DNA of 64,000 bases from Flavobacterium acetivorans (GCF_020911885.1 NZ_CP087132.1:620001-684000), one strand, 5' to 3'. Positions 37,899 through 47,354 are shown, numbered from the stretch's first letter. Numbers and translations are program-made. The notes: generated by a model not told the origin, from the letters alone.

Positions 37899-38981
37899 AT
37901 GTTTTCAGCAAACGATTTTATTCCTACTTCTTATTCTCAAAATGTGGAACAAGGCAATTTCCACTGGAGTGCGCCCAGCAATATTGCTTTGGTAAAATAT
38001 TGGGGGAAAAAAGATGATCAGATTCCGGCCAATCCATCGGTGAGTTTTACTCTGAACAATTGCAAAACGACTACTAAAATGGCTTTTGCCAAGAAAGAAA
38101 AACAAGATACTTTTTCTTTTGATTTGCTTTTTGAAGGAAAACCAAAAGAAGATTTCAAACCAAAAATCCAAAAATTCCTGGAACGAATTGAAATCTATTT
38201 GCCTTTTTTGAAAGACTATCATTTTACGATTGATACTGAAAATACCTTTCCACACAGCTCGGGGATTGCCTCTTCGGCTTCTGGGATGGCGGCTTTGGCG
38301 ATGAACCTAATGAGTTTGGAAAAAGCATTAAATCCTGAAATGACCGAAGACTACTTTTATCAAAAAGCCTCTTTTCTGGCCCGATTAGGATCTGGCAGCG
38401 CCTGCCGCAGTGTGAAAGGCGAGGTCGTAGTTTGGGGAAATCAGGCCAATATTAAAGACAGTTCCGATTTGTATGGCGTGGAATTTCCTTATACTATTCA
38501 TAAGAACTTCAAGAATTATCAAGACACCATCTTATTAGTCGATAAAGGCGAAAAACAAGTCTCCAGCACTCTGGGACATGACTTGATGCACAACCATCCT
38601 TTTGCCGAAAGGCGATTTGCACAAGCGCATGAAAACCTGGATAAGCTGATTTCTATTTTTGAAAGCGGGAATCTGGAAGAATTCATTAAAATTGTCGAAA
38701 GCGAAGCTTTGACCTTACATGCCATGATGATGACCTCGATGCCGTATTTTATATTGATGAAACCCAATACCTTGGAAATCATCAATGCCATTTGGAAATT
38801 CAGAAATGACACTAAAATTCCAATTTGTTTCACGCTGGATGCCGGTGCCAATGTACATGTTTTGTATCCCGAAAACGTTAGCGCTACTGTATTACAATTT
38901 ATTCAACAAGAATTAGTTGGCTTTTGTCAAAATGGGCAGTACCTTTGCGATTCGTTAGGAAATGGCGCAATGCAGTTATAA
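37899..38981 (+). CDS. mvaD: Diphosphomevalonate decarboxylase
   Basis: A 360-residue GHMP-fold enzyme that makes isopentenyl diphosphate from diphosphomevalonate with ATP. The substrate-binding block SAPSNIALVKYWGKKD is at about residues 25-40, the ATP loop is HSSGIASSASGMAAL at about 113-127, ARLGSGSACRS follows at about 160, and the catalytic aspartate is in LDAGANVHVLY near residue 310. It opens an isoprenoid cluster with mevalonate kinase and a UbiA-type prenyltransferase. Confidence 0.95.
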   Translation: MFSANDFIPTSYSQNVEQGNFHWSAPSNIALVKYWGKKDDQIPANPSVSFTLNNCKTTTKMAFAKKEKQDTFSFDLLFEGKPKEDFKPKIQKFLERIEIYLPFLKDYHFTIDTENTFPHSSGIASSASGMAALAMNLMSLEKALNPEMTEDYFYQKASFLARLGSGSACRSVKGEVVVWGNQANIKDSSDLYGVEFPYTIHKNFKNYQDTILLVDKGEKQVSSTLGHDLMHNHPFAERRFAQAHENLDKLISIFESGNLEEFIKIVESEALTLHAMMMTSMPYFILMKPNTLEIINAIWKFRNDTKIPICFTLDAGANVHVLYPENVSATVLQFIQQELVGFCQNGQYLCDSLGNGAMQL

Positions 38982-39022
38982 TACATTTTTTTTCATACCT
39001 TTAGCTCTAAATAGCTGAAATC

Positions 39023-39217
39023 ATGGACATTCAATCAGAAAAACTGGAATTGATAAAAATGCTGTTAGAAACGGATGACAAAGCCATAATTGAAGCAGTA
39101 AGAAGCATTTTACAATCGGAGAAAAAAAATTCTTTCAAAGAATTATCTTCGGAACAACAAGAAGAAATCAATCTTGTGATACAAAAAGAAAATCGAGGCG
39201 ATATCGTCGATTTTTAA
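39023..39217 (+). CDS. Small antitoxin-like protein without a toxin partner
   Basis: A 64-residue acidic/helical protein. The N-terminal LELIKMLLETDDKAIIEAVRSIL and the LSSEQQEEINLVIQKENRGD segment resemble the small antitoxins paired with RelE/ParE-type toxins in Bacteroidota. In those, a few more residues usually follow the position where this one stops (IVDF-stop), so it may be C-terminally truncated. Only 50 bp separate it from mevalonate kinase, leaving no room for a toxin. The assignment is by pattern memory and is tentative. Confidence 0.6.
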   Translation: MDIQSEKLELIKMLLETDDKAIIEAVRSILQSEKKNSFKELSSEQQEEINLVIQKENRGDIVDF

Positions 39218-39267
39218 AATTAGTCAAAATAAATTATCACTATTAAGTCGTTAATTTTTAAATACAT

Positions 39268-40206
39268 ATGAAAGGACCCTTATTTTACTCAAAAATATTA
39301 CTCTTTGGAGAATACGGAATTATTCGCGACTCTAAAGGACTGTCTATTCCTTATAATTTTTATAACGGGGCATTAAAAAGAGATGAAAATCCTTCTGCCG
39401 AAGCCCTTGCATCCAATGCCAGCTTGAACCGTTTTGCCACTTATTTAGGCACTTTACAAAGTGAACAGCCTGAATTAGTCGCTTTTGATTTAGAGACATT
39501 AAAAAATGACATTGAGACTGGAATGTATTTTGATTCCAGCATTCCACAAGGCTACGGTGTGGGAAGTAGTGGCGCTTTAGTTGCTGCTATTTATGACAAA
39601 TATGCCCAGGATAAAATTACGGTTCTTGAGAATTTGACTCGCGAAAAACTATTGCAACTTAAAGCTATATTTTCTCAAATGGAAAGTTTTTTTCACGGAA
39701 AAAGTTCCGGATTAGATCCTTTAAACAGCTATTTAAGCATCCCTATTTTAATCAATTCCAAAGACAATATCGAGGCTACCGGAATTCCGAATCAAAGTCT
39801 TGATGGCAAAGGCGCCGTGTTTCTATTAGATTCAGGAATTGTGGGAGAAACTGCCCCGATGGTCAATATTTTCATGGAAAACCTAAAAGACAAAGGATTC
39901 CGTGCGATGCTAAAAAACCAATTTGTAAAATACACTGATGCCTGTGTTGAGAATTTCTTGGGCGGAGATATGAAATCATTGTTTTTGAACACCAAGAAAC
40001 TTTCAAGAGTAGTTTTGAACAACTTCAAACCGATGATTCCGGAGCAATTTCATGCCATTTGGCAAAAAGGAATTGACACCAATGATTATTACCTAAAATT
40101 ATGCGGATCTGGCGGTGGTGGTTATATTCTTGGTTTTACCCAAGACTTAGAAAAAGCAAAAATTGCTTTGAAAGATTATAAACTGGAAGTGGTTTATCAG
40201 TTTTAA
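39268..40206 (+). CDS. Mevalonate kinase
   Basis: A 312-residue GHMP-family kinase that phosphorylates mevalonate. It shows the N-terminal ILLFGEYGIIRDSKGLSIP at about residues 10-28, the ATP loop PQGYGVGSSGALVAAIY near residue 95-111, and FFHGKSSGLDPLNSYL near residue 141-156, where the aspartate is the catalytic base. KLCGSGGGGYILGFT lies near the end. It lies between the small antitoxin-like gene and the UbiA-family gene, in the order typical of flavobacteria. Confidence 0.93.
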   Translation: MKGPLFYSKILLFGEYGIIRDSKGLSIPYNFYNGALKRDENPSAEALASNASLNRFATYLGTLQSEQPELVAFDLETLKNDIETGMYFDSSIPQGYGVGSSGALVAAIYDKYAQDKITVLENLTREKLLQLKAIFSQMESFFHGKSSGLDPLNSYLSIPILINSKDNIEATGIPNQSLDGKGAVFLLDSGIVGETAPMVNIFMENLKDKGFRAMLKNQFVKYTDACVENFLGGDMKSLFLNTKKLSRVVLNNFKPMIPEQFHAIWQKGIDTNDYYLKLCGSGGGGYILGFTQDLEKAKIALKDYKLEVVYQF

Positions 40207-40276
40207 TTTAATTCAAAAAAATACAATCTAATTATACCCTAAACAAAACGAAAGGGCTAAACTTTAAAATCCTATA

Positions 40277-41233
40277 ATGTTAAGCAGACAGCACAAACTT
40301 CTCATCATGAAAATTGTCAGTTTGTTCTCTGTCGTTAGAGGGTACAACATTCCAGTTATTATTCTTGCTCAATATCTTTCGGCCATATTTATTCTTGCCC
40401 CCGAAAAAAGAGCACTTGCCGTATTATTAGATTTTCACTTGTTCCTGCTGGTTTTTGCCTCGGCCATAACAATTGCTTCCGGCTATATTATCAATAATTT
40501 TTACGACAGCAAAAAAGATTTGATCAACCGCCCTAATAAATCCATGCTGGATCGATTGGTCAGCCAGAAAACGAAATTAAACGTTTATTTTACGCTAAAT
40601 TTCATTGCGGCTTTGATGGCTTTGGTCGTTTCTTGGCGTGCTTTTTTATTCTTTTCGGTTTATATTTTCTTAATCTGGTTCTATTCTCATAAAATAAAAA
40701 AAATCCCTGTTGTAGGAAATCTAATGGCGGCTTTACTGGCTGTAATTCCTTTTTTCGCCATATTACTGCATTATTATTTCAAACTTACATTTGAAGAAAT
40801 CGAAAACTACAAGGATCATCTTGCGGTAATTTTTGCACACGCCAACTTCCTATTTCTGCTACTGCTTATACGTGAAATGATTAAAGATTTAGAAAACATA
40901 AAAGGAGATTTGGCGAATGGCTACCAAACCATCCCGATTATTCTGGGCGAATTGGTTGCTAAAAAAATCATAACCGCTTTAACGTTTTTGACCATAATCC
41001 CAGTCTATGTTCTGATTGAAATCTATGACGTGGGCTATATGGACATTTATTTTTATTCTTGCCTGATTGTCCTTATTTTCTTCCTCTTATACTTATGGAA
41101 ATCCGACCGTAAAGGAGAATATTTACTACTTCACAACATCTTAAAGTTTCTTATTGTTGCTGGAGTTTTTTCAATTGTTCTTATCGATCCGTCTGTATTA
41201 TGGAATGGCAAAAAGATACTTTTAATCATTTAG
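40277..41233 (+). CDS. Geranylgeranylglycerol-phosphate geranylgeranyltransferase-type UbiA prenyltransferase
   Basis: A 318-residue membrane prenyltransferase with about eight hydrophobic helices. The aspartate-rich motif is NNFYDSKKDLINRPNK at about residues 75-90, and a second one is DLENIKGDLANGYQT at about residues 206-220. In flavobacterial genomes this gene is usually called a geranylgeranylglycerol-phosphate geranylgeranyltransferase, as in archaeal ether-lipid synthesis, though the bacterial product is less clear. Heme O or quinone prenyltransferases are the other UbiA options. A second in-frame ATG at 40307 would give a 308-residue protein. Confidence 0.85.
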   Translation: MLSRQHKLLIMKIVSLFSVVRGYNIPVIILAQYLSAIFILAPEKRALAVLLDFHLFLLVFASAITIASGYIINNFYDSKKDLINRPNKSMLDRLVSQKTKLNVYFTLNFIAALMALVVSWRAFLFFSVYIFLIWFYSHKIKKIPVVGNLMAALLAVIPFFAILLHYYFKLTFEEIENYKDHLAVIFAHANFLFLLLLIREMIKDLENIKGDLANGYQTIPIILGELVAKKIITALTFLTIIPVYVLIEIYDVGYMDIYFYSCLIVLIFFLLYLWKSDRKGEYLLLHNILKFLIVAGVFSIVLIDPSVLWNGKKILLII

Positions 41234-41293
41234 CTTTAAAAAAAACAGCTACAAAAGACTTCCTAAAATATTAATATCTTTACAAAAAAATTC

Positions 41294-42274
41294 TTGATTA
41301 CAGCCGCCGATATATTTGCCATTTCGAACCAGAAGCAATTTGAAAAAATAGCCTTAAAAGTATTTCGTTACCAATATGAAAACAATTTAGTCTATCAGGA
41401 ATTCTGCAATTACCTAAAAGTAGATGTGCAAAAGGTAAAATCATTGGTTCAAATCCCATTTTTACCTATACAATTTTTCAAAAGCCATGCTGTGGTTTCC
41501 AATACTGACGCCATCGAAGAAACCTTCACCAGCAGTGGAACAACCGGAATGATTACCAGCAAACATCTGGTAACTGATGCTTCTATCTATGAGGAAAGTT
41601 ATCGAAAAGCATTTTCTCAATTTTATGGAAACATTGAAGATTATGTTGTTTTGGCCTTGCTTCCATCCTATTTGGAACGCGAGGGTTCGTCACTGATTTA
41701 CATGGTCGAAGATTTGATTCAATTATCCAATCAGCCCGAGAGCGGTTTTTATTTGCATAACCACGACGAACTGATCAAAAAACTACTCGAATTAGACCAA
41801 GCCGGACAAAATGTAATTCTTATTGGTGTTACTTATGCCTTATTGGATTTAATCGAAAAACACCCTTTTCAACTGCAACATACCATCATCATGGAAACTG
41901 GCGGAATGAAAGGCAAGCGCAAAGAAATGATTCGCGAAGAACTGCACCAGCAACTTTGTGAAGGTTTTGGCGTTTCGGCCATTCATTCAGAATATGGTAT
42001 GACCGAATTGCTTTCGCAAGCCTATTCTCTTGGCGAAGGCATATTTGAATGCCCTTCCTGGATGCAAATCCTCGTTCGCGATACCGAAGATGCTTTGACT
42101 TACATAAAAGACGGAAAAACCGGCGGCATCAACGTAATTGATTTGGCCAATATCAATTCCTGTTCCTTTATTGCCACGCAGGATTTGGGCAAAAAAAATC
42201 CCAACAACTCTTTCGAGGTATTGGGACGTTTTGATAATTCGGATATTAGAGGTTGTAATTTAATGGTTATTTAA
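41294..42274 (+). CDS. LuxE-family acyl-protein synthetase-like enzyme
   Basis: A 326-residue soluble protein of the ANL-related LuxE/PaaK group, which activates an acyl group with ATP. The ATP-binding loop is FTSSGTTGMITSKH at about residues 78-91, and IHSEYGMTELLSQAYS near residue 234-249 is the adenylate-binding motif. The first possible start is a TTG (41294), since no ATG lies before the conserved region. The native acceptor is unknown: no luxC reductase or lux genes lie nearby, so bioluminescence is not implied. It follows the prenyltransferase and is convergent with tyrS. Confidence 0.85.
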   Translation: MITAADIFAISNQKQFEKIALKVFRYQYENNLVYQEFCNYLKVDVQKVKSLVQIPFLPIQFFKSHAVVSNTDAIEETFTSSGTTGMITSKHLVTDASIYEESYRKAFSQFYGNIEDYVVLALLPSYLEREGSSLIYMVEDLIQLSNQPESGFYLHNHDELIKKLLELDQAGQNVILIGVTYALLDLIEKHPFQLQHTIIMETGGMKGKRKEMIREELHQQLCEGFGVSAIHSEYGMTELLSQAYSLGEGIFECPSWMQILVRDTEDALTYIKDGKTGGINVIDLANINSCSFIATQDLGKKNPNNSFEVLGRFDNSDIRGCNLMVI

Positions 42275-42276
42275 AA

Positions 42277-42343
42277 GTTGATTCGTTATTTGTTAATTCA
42301 GTAAATCGGTTCAACAATTAAACGGTTCAACAGTTAAACTATT
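42277..42343. repeat. 8-bp periodic repeat at the tyrS stop codon
   Basis: GTT or a one-base variant recurs at 42277, 42285, 42292, 42301, 42309, 42317, 42325, 42333 and 42341, close to an 8-bp period. The clearest part is two 16-bp units, CGGTTCAACAATTAAA and CGGTTCAACAGTTAAA (42307-42338). The tyrS stop codon (42334-42336) lies inside it. Confidence 0.7.
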
Positions 42344-43626
42344 CTAACCACAAAATAATTTTTCTTTCCGCTTTGTAACAACACAAACTGATTGTTGATT
42401 AAATCATTAGCTGAAAGCACAAAATCTTCTTTCACTTTTTCTCTGTTTACCGAAATCGAATTGGCAGTCAAAGCACGTCTGGCTTCCCCATTCGATTTGA
42501 AAAATCCTGTTTTTTCATTCAAAACAGCCACAATATCAATTCCGGCTTCCATTTCATTTCTTGCAATTTCAGCTTGAGGGACACCATCAAAAACATCTAA
42601 GAAAGTGGCTTCATCCAATTCTTTCAAATCATCTGAAGTAGAATTTCCGAACAAAATATTCGATGCTTTAATCGCATTTTCTAAATCTTCTGCCGAATGC
42701 ACCATTACCGTAATTTCCTCGGCCAAACGTTTTTGTAATAAACGCAAATGCGGCGTTTCTCTATGTTTCTCTGTTAAAATCTCAATTTCTTCTTTTGATA
42801 AAAAGGTAAAAATCTTAATGTATTTCTCGGCATCAACATCCGATGTATTCAACCAATATTGGTAAAACTTATATGGAGAAGTCCTTGTAGCATCCAACCA
42901 AATATTTCCGCCTTCGGATTTTCCAAACTTGGTTCCATCTGCTTTGGTGATTAGCGGACAAGTCAACGCATAGGCTTTCCCACTAGCGATTCTGCGCACT
43001 AATTCGGTTCCTGTGGTAATATTTCCCCATTGATCGCTTCCGCCCATTTGTAACGTACAGTTTTTCTCTCTGTACAAATGCAAAAAATCATATCCTTGAA
43101 CCAGTTGGTAGGTAAACTCTGTGAATGACATTCCTTCGGCAGCTTCAGAAGACAAACGTTTCTTTACCGAATCTTTGGCCATCATATAATTCACGGTAAT
43201 GTGTTTACCCACATCACGAATAAAATCCAGAAAAGAAAAATTCTTCATCCAGTCGTAATTGTTCACTAATTCGGCAGCATTTGGCGCATCGGAAGTGAAA
43301 TCTAAAAAACGAGCTAATTGTCCTTTGATAGCGTCTTGGTTGTGACGCAAAGTCGCTTCGTCCAATAAATTTCTTTCATTTGATTTTCCTGATGGATCAC
43401 CAATCATTCCTGTAGCACCGCCCACTAAGGCCAATGGTTTGTGTCCAGATAACTGAAAATGTTTCAATAACATCACTCCAACTAAATGTCCTATATGCAA
43501 TGAATCGGCAGTTGGGTCAATTCCCACATACGCCACACGCATTTGTTCCATCAAATGTTCTTCTGTGCCTGGCATAACATCGTGGAGCATTCCTCTCCAA
43601 GTCACTTCTTCAATAAAATTCTTCAT
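42334..43626 (-). CDS. tyrS: Tyrosine--tRNA ligase
   Basis: A 430-residue class I aminoacyl-tRNA synthetase. The HIGH motif is in [16 protein letters not shown] (about residues 37-52) and the KMSKS equivalent is [11 protein letters not shown] (about 230-240). Tyrosine recognition residues lie in the [24 protein letters not shown] region (residues 174-197). A C-terminal S4 RNA-binding domain closes the protein ([19 protein letters not shown]). Its stop codon falls inside an 8-bp periodic repeat. Confidence 0.97.
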   Translation of the reverse strand: MKNFIEEVTWRGMLHDVMPGTEEHLMEQMRVAYVGIDPTADSLHIGHLVGVMLLKHFQLSGHKPLALVGGATGMIGDPSGKSNERNLLDEATLRHNQDAIKGQLARFLDFTSDAPNAAELVNNYDWMKNFSFLDFIRDVGKHITVNYMMAKDSVKKRLSSEAAEGMSFTEFTYQLVQGYDFLHLYREKNCTLQMGGSDQWGNITTGTELVRRIASGKAYALTCPLITKADGTKFGKSEGGNIWLDATRTSPYKFYQYWLNTSDVDAEKYIKIFTFLSKEEIEILTEKHRETPHLRLLQKRLAEEITVMVHSAEDLENAIKASNILFGNSTSDDLKELDEATFLDVFDGVPQAEIARNEMEAGIDIVAVLNEKTGFFKSNGEARRALTANSISVNREKVKEDFVLSANDLINNQFVLLQSGKKNYFVVRIV

Positions 43627-43676
43627 CTTTTAATCAATTTACTTTCGTCAGTTCAGCCATTAAGGCTTCGTGTGCG

Positions 43677-43684
43677 CAAAGATA
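43677..43684 (-). promoter_or_regulatory. -7 box upstream of tyrS
   Basis: On the minus strand the sequence is TATCTTTG, an exact -7 consensus, 51 bp before the tyrS start. No -33 TTG is evident. Confidence 0.45.
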
Positions 43685-43752
43685 AAATTTATTGTGGATT
43701 CGGTTATTTGTTTATTAGCTTATTCGAAAAAAAATATTCGTATTTTCGTAGC

Positions 43753-44748
43753 ATGATTTTAGTTACAGGAGGAACAGGTTTAGTCGGTGCGCATTTATTA
43801 CTTCATTTAATTGAAAATGGAGAGAAAGTACGCGCTATTTATCGCAATACAGCAAGTGTCGAAAAGACTAAAAAACTATTTGATTTATACCAAAAAATCG
43901 ATTTATTTAAAGCTATCGGATGGATTCAGGCAGATATTACGGATATCCCCGCCTTAGAACACGCTTTTGAGGGAATTGATCAAGTGTATCATTGCGCCGC
44001 CCTGATTTCATTTGACCCAAAAGACGAGGAATTAATTCGAAAAATTAACATTGAAGGAACCGCAAACATCGTTAATTTTTGCCTTACCTACGATATTAAA
44101 AAATTGTGCTACATCAGTTCGATAGCGGCATTGGGTGATCTAGCAGCGCATGAAACGATTATCACCGAAGAAACCGAATGGAATCCGGAAAAACCACACA
44201 GTGATTATGCCATTTCTAAATATGGCGCCGAAATGGAAATTTGGCGTGGACAACAAGAAGGATTAAAAATATTAATTGTAAATCCGGGCGTTATCCTTGG
44301 TCCTGGTTTTCAGGAACAGGGAAGCGGCTTACTTTTCAAGAAAGTTGCCCAAGGCCTGTCCTTTTACACGCTTGGAACTACCGGATTTATCGCTGTGCGT
44401 GATGTAGTGAGCATTAGCCATCAATTGATGATAAGCGCTATTTGCAACGAAAGATTCACCTTGATTGCCGAAAACTTGATTTTTAGAGATGTTCTAAACA
44501 GCATTGCTACCGCTTTGAAAGTAAAAAAACCGACACTTCACGCGAGGCCTTTTTTGATGGAAATGGTTTGGCGACTGGATTGGATTTCAGCCACTTTTTT
44601 TATGCAAAAAAGACAATTTACAAAAGCCACAGCAAAAGCTTCCTATTCTAAAAATGACTATTCAAACAATAAAATTAAAGACCTCCTGAATATTGAATTT
44701 ACTCCTATTGATTCATACATCGAAGAAATTACAAGACTCAAAACCTAA
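43753..44748 (+). CDS. NAD(P)-dependent epimerase/dehydratase (extended SDR)
   Basis: A 331-residue Rossmann-fold protein of the extended short-chain dehydrogenase family. The cofactor loop TGGTGLVGAHLL is at residues 5-16. The active-site pair is DYAISKYGAE (Tyr-x-x-x-Lys, about residues 153-162), with the serine region SSIAALGD upstream. The substrate is not evident; dihydroflavonol-reductase-like members are common in flavobacteria. The start at 43753 puts the glycine loop at the N-terminus; an upstream frame extension would overlap tyrS. It is divergent from tyrS. Confidence 0.9.
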   Translation: MILVTGGTGLVGAHLLLHLIENGEKVRAIYRNTASVEKTKKLFDLYQKIDLFKAIGWIQADITDIPALEHAFEGIDQVYHCAALISFDPKDEELIRKINIEGTANIVNFCLTYDIKKLCYISSIAALGDLAAHETIITEETEWNPEKPHSDYAISKYGAEMEIWRGQQEGLKILIVNPGVILGPGFQEQGSGLLFKKVAQGLSFYTLGTTGFIAVRDVVSISHQLMISAICNERFTLIAENLIFRDVLNSIATALKVKKPTLHARPFLMEMVWRLDWISATFFMQKRQFTKATAKASYSKNDYSNNKIKDLLNIEFTPIDSYIEEITRLKT

Positions 44749-44755
44749 CAATCTC

Positions 44756-45247
44756 TTACTGCAAAGCCTCTTTTTTTAGCAAAGCTTGTTTTACCAAATT
44801 TTGCTTCTTAAACTGCGTTCGTTTAGGATTCACAGTATCTTTTTTAGCCAAAGAATCTTTAGCGATTTTGGCCTTTTTAAGCTTTGTTTTTTTCTTGTTT
44901 TCTAATTTCACCAAAGAATCTGCAACAGCTTTTTCTTGGTCGATGCGTTTTAGAATTTCATCAGACATGGCTTTATACTCGACATAATCAGCAGCATAAT
45001 ACCTATTATTTTGAGCAAATTGAGCGCTGTCAATTTTATATTTTTTAAAGATAAATTCGGCAGGATTTGTTTTATACTTCTCTACCGAAGTTGGATTTTG
45101 ATATCTTATAGCTTCCAAAAGCGATAAATCATACATAATATCCACCATAACGCCTCTTTCGATAAGTTTTTCCGGTTTTTCTACTACTTTCTCTTTACAG
45201 CTACTCAATACTATGAGAAGCACAAAAATTGATATCGCTTTTTTCAT
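44756..45247 (-). CDS. DUF4296 lipoprotein
   Basis: A 163-residue lipoprotein: the signal peptide ends LIVLSSC at about residue 17. The DUF4296 domain follows (about 25-110: IERGVMVDIMYDLSLLEAI, YKIDSAQFAQNNRYYAADYVEY). The C-terminal 50 residues are lysine-rich (KKTKLKKAKIAK) and probably disordered. The family is confined to Bacteroidota and its function is unknown. It starts 9 bp after dihydroorotase, a conserved flavobacterial order. Confidence 0.87.
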   Translation of the reverse strand: MKKAISIFVLLIVLSSCKEKVVEKPEKLIERGVMVDIMYDLSLLEAIRYQNPTSVEKYKTNPAEFIFKKYKIDSAQFAQNNRYYAADYVEYKAMSDEILKRIDQEKAVADSLVKLENKKKTKLKKAKIAKDSLAKKDTVNPKRTQFKKQNLVKQALLKKEALQ

Positions 45248-45256
45248 ATTTTGCTT

Positions 45257-46597
45257 TTATCGATCAAACAACAATCGTTTTCCTGCCTTAATTTCTTTTA
45301 CCTTAAATGCCGTGTAAACTAATTGTCCGTTTACAAAAGTATGGGTAATTCTGGATTTAAAGGTAAAACCTTCAAATGGAGACCAACCGCATTTGGCCAA
45401 GATATTTTCTTTCTTCACACTCCAAGGCAAGCCCGGATTGACGATAACTAAATCGGCATAATAACCTTCTTTGACAAAACCACGTTTTTCTATTTTGAAA
45501 ATTTTAGCCGGATTGTGACACATTTTCTCCACAATTTTTTCGATGCTGATTTTCCCTTGATGAAAAGCTTCAAACATAGCCACAACAGCATGCTGTACTA
45601 GCGGCCCGCCTGAAGGCGCTTTAAGATAAGGCTGCTTTTTCTCTTCCAAAGTATGAGGCGCATGATCTGTGGCAACCACATCGATTCTGCCATCATTCAA
45701 AGCTTCCCAAAGCACTTTTCTATCATTGGCCGTTTTTACAGCAGGATTCCATTTAATTAAATTCCCTTTGGTAGCATAATCTTCATTGGTAAACCACAAA
45801 TGATGTACACAAACTTCGGCTGTAATTTTCTTTTCTTCCAATGGAATTTTGTTGGTAAACAAATCCATTTCTTTGGCGGTAGACAGATGAAAAATATGCA
45901 AACGCGCTCCTGTTTTCTTGGCTAGCGCAACCGCTTTTGAAGATGAAATATAACAAGCCTCTTCGCTACGGATAAGGTGATGCACCGTTACCGGAACGTC
46001 TTCTCCATATTCCGCCTTATATTTTTCCGTATTATTCCTAATGGTAGCCTCATCTTCACAATGTACCGCGATTAACATCGGCGTACTCGAAAATATTTTT
46101 TCTAAAGTAGCTTCATTATCCACCAACATATTTCCGGTTGAAGAACCTAGAAATATTTTTATTCCCGCTACATTTTTAGGATTTGTTTTTAGAACTTCCT
46201 CTAAATTATCATTGGTAGCTCCCATCATAAACGAATAATTCGCATAAGATTTTTCGGCAGCCAATTGGTATTTTTCTTCCAGAATTTCCTGAGTAACCGC
46301 ATTAGGAACCGTATTGGGTTGTTCTATAAAAGAGGTAATCCCACCAGCCACAGCCGCTCTGGACTCTGACTCAATATCTCCTTTGTAAGTAAGACCCGGC
46401 TCTCTAAAATGCACCTGATCGTCAATGGCTCCCGGAATCAGGTAATTCCCTTCGGCATCAATGATTTTACAATCCGATGATTTCGCACTAATGCTTTCTG
46501 AAATCTCAACAATTAAGTCATTCTCAATTAATACATCGCCTTCAAAAATCGCCCCTTCATTTACTATTTTGGCATTCTTAATTAAAACCCTATTCAT
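45257..46597 (-). CDS. pyrC: Dihydroorotase
   Basis: A 446-residue zinc amidohydrolase for the third step of pyrimidine synthesis. Metal ligands are seen in DDQVHFREPG (about residues 60-69) and in HVHHLWF and HIFHLSTAKE. The catalytic aspartate is in VATDHAPHTLEEK near residue 312. Because the first motif has Q between D and H, rather than a D-x-H-x-H pair of ligands, it belongs to the divergent allantoinase-like class I branch; allantoinase is the alternative but there are no purine-catabolism genes. It is co-transcribed with the glycosyltransferase upstream (11-bp gap). Confidence 0.88.
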   Translation of the reverse strand: MNRVLIKNAKIVNEGAIFEGDVLIENDLIVEISESISAKSSDCKIIDAEGNYLIPGAIDDQVHFREPGLTYKGDIESESRAAVAGGITSFIEQPNTVPNAVTQEILEEKYQLAAEKSYANYSFMMGATNDNLEEVLKTNPKNVAGIKIFLGSSTGNMLVDNEATLEKIFSSTPMLIAVHCEDEATIRNNTEKYKAEYGEDVPVTVHHLIRSEEACYISSSKAVALAKKTGARLHIFHLSTAKEMDLFTNKIPLEEKKITAEVCVHHLWFTNEDYATKGNLIKWNPAVKTANDRKVLWEALNDGRIDVVATDHAPHTLEEKKQPYLKAPSGGPLVQHAVVAMFEAFHQGKISIEKIVEKMCHNPAKIFKIEKRGFVKEGYYADLVIVNPGLPWSVKKENILAKCGWSPFEGFTFKSRITHTFVNGQLVYTAFKVKEIKAGKRLLFDR

Positions 46598-46608
46598 TGT
46601 TTTCTATA

Positions 46609-47334
46609 TTATAAACTATTAACTAACTTTTTCAATCTCAAAGAAATCACCCCAAAAACGGCTTCAACAATAATTGAATTGCTCATTTTGGATTGTCCTT
46701 TGGTTCTATCGGTAAAAATAATGGGAACTTCCACAATTCTAAATTTCTTACAATAGGTTCGGTATTTCATTTCAATTTGAAAAGCATAACCCACAAATCG
46801 TATTTTATTCAAATTGATTTCTTCCAAAACCTGCCTTTTATAACAAACAAAACCTGCCGTGGCATCATGAATTTTCATTCCTGTAATAAAACGAACATAA
46901 ACTGACGCAAAATAAGACAGCAACACTCGGCTTAAAGGCCAGTTGACCACATTTACACCAGTTACATATCGCGATCCGATGGCCAAATCAGCATCACCAA
47001 AATGGCAGGCATCATACAGTTTTTGTAAATCATTAGGGTTATGGGAAAAATCGGCATCCATTTCAAAAATAAAATCGTATTTTTTCTCCAATGCCCATTT
47101 AAAACCATGAACATAAGCGGTTCCTAAACCGGACTTTTTCTCTCGTTTTTCCAAAAATAACCTTCCGCTAAATTCCGATTGTAACAACTGAACCTTATCT
47201 GCGGTATGATCCGGAGAATTATCGTCAATGATAAGCACATGAAAGAGTTTGTGTTGCGAAAGCACTGATCTGATAATGCTTTCGATATTTTCAATTTCGT
47301 TATAGGTAGGAATTATAACAATACAATCGTTCAT
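46609..47334 (-). CDS. Polyprenol monophosphomannose synthase-like GT2 glycosyltransferase
   Basis: A 241-residue family 2 glycosyltransferase of the dolichol-phosphate mannose synthase type, which transfers a sugar from a nucleotide donor to a polyprenyl phosphate carrier. It has VIIPTYNEIENI (about residues 6-17), IDDNSPDHTAD, the metal-binding DADFSHNP, and the family block AIGSRYVTG. RFVGYAFQIEMKYR follows near residue 195. There is no membrane anchor. The start at 47334 (MNDCIVIIP) is chosen over an ATG 18 bp upstream because a -7 box lies close by. It begins a gene run with dihydroorotase and the DUF4296 lipoprotein. Confidence 0.9.
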   Translation of the reverse strand: MNDCIVIIPTYNEIENIESIIRSVLSQHKLFHVLIIDDNSPDHTADKVQLLQSEFSGRLFLEKREKKSGLGTAYVHGFKWALEKKYDFIFEMDADFSHNPNDLQKLYDACHFGDADLAIGSRYVTGVNVVNWPLSRVLLSYFASVYVRFITGMKIHDATAGFVCYKRQVLEEINLNKIRFVGYAFQIEMKYRTYCKKFRIVEVPIIFTDRTKGQSKMSNSIIVEAVFGVISLRLKKLVNSL

Positions 47335-47354
47335 ATTTCTAAAAAATTTCACCG

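Noticed and set aside
41294..42274. Bioluminescence (lux) locus
   Set aside because: Only a LuxE-like gene is present; no luciferase or fatty-acid reductase genes occur in the window.
43543..43752. Longer epimerase starting inside tyrS
   Set aside because: The extension lacks similarity to the family and overlaps tyrS; the ATG at 43753 puts the Rossmann glycine loop at the N-terminus.
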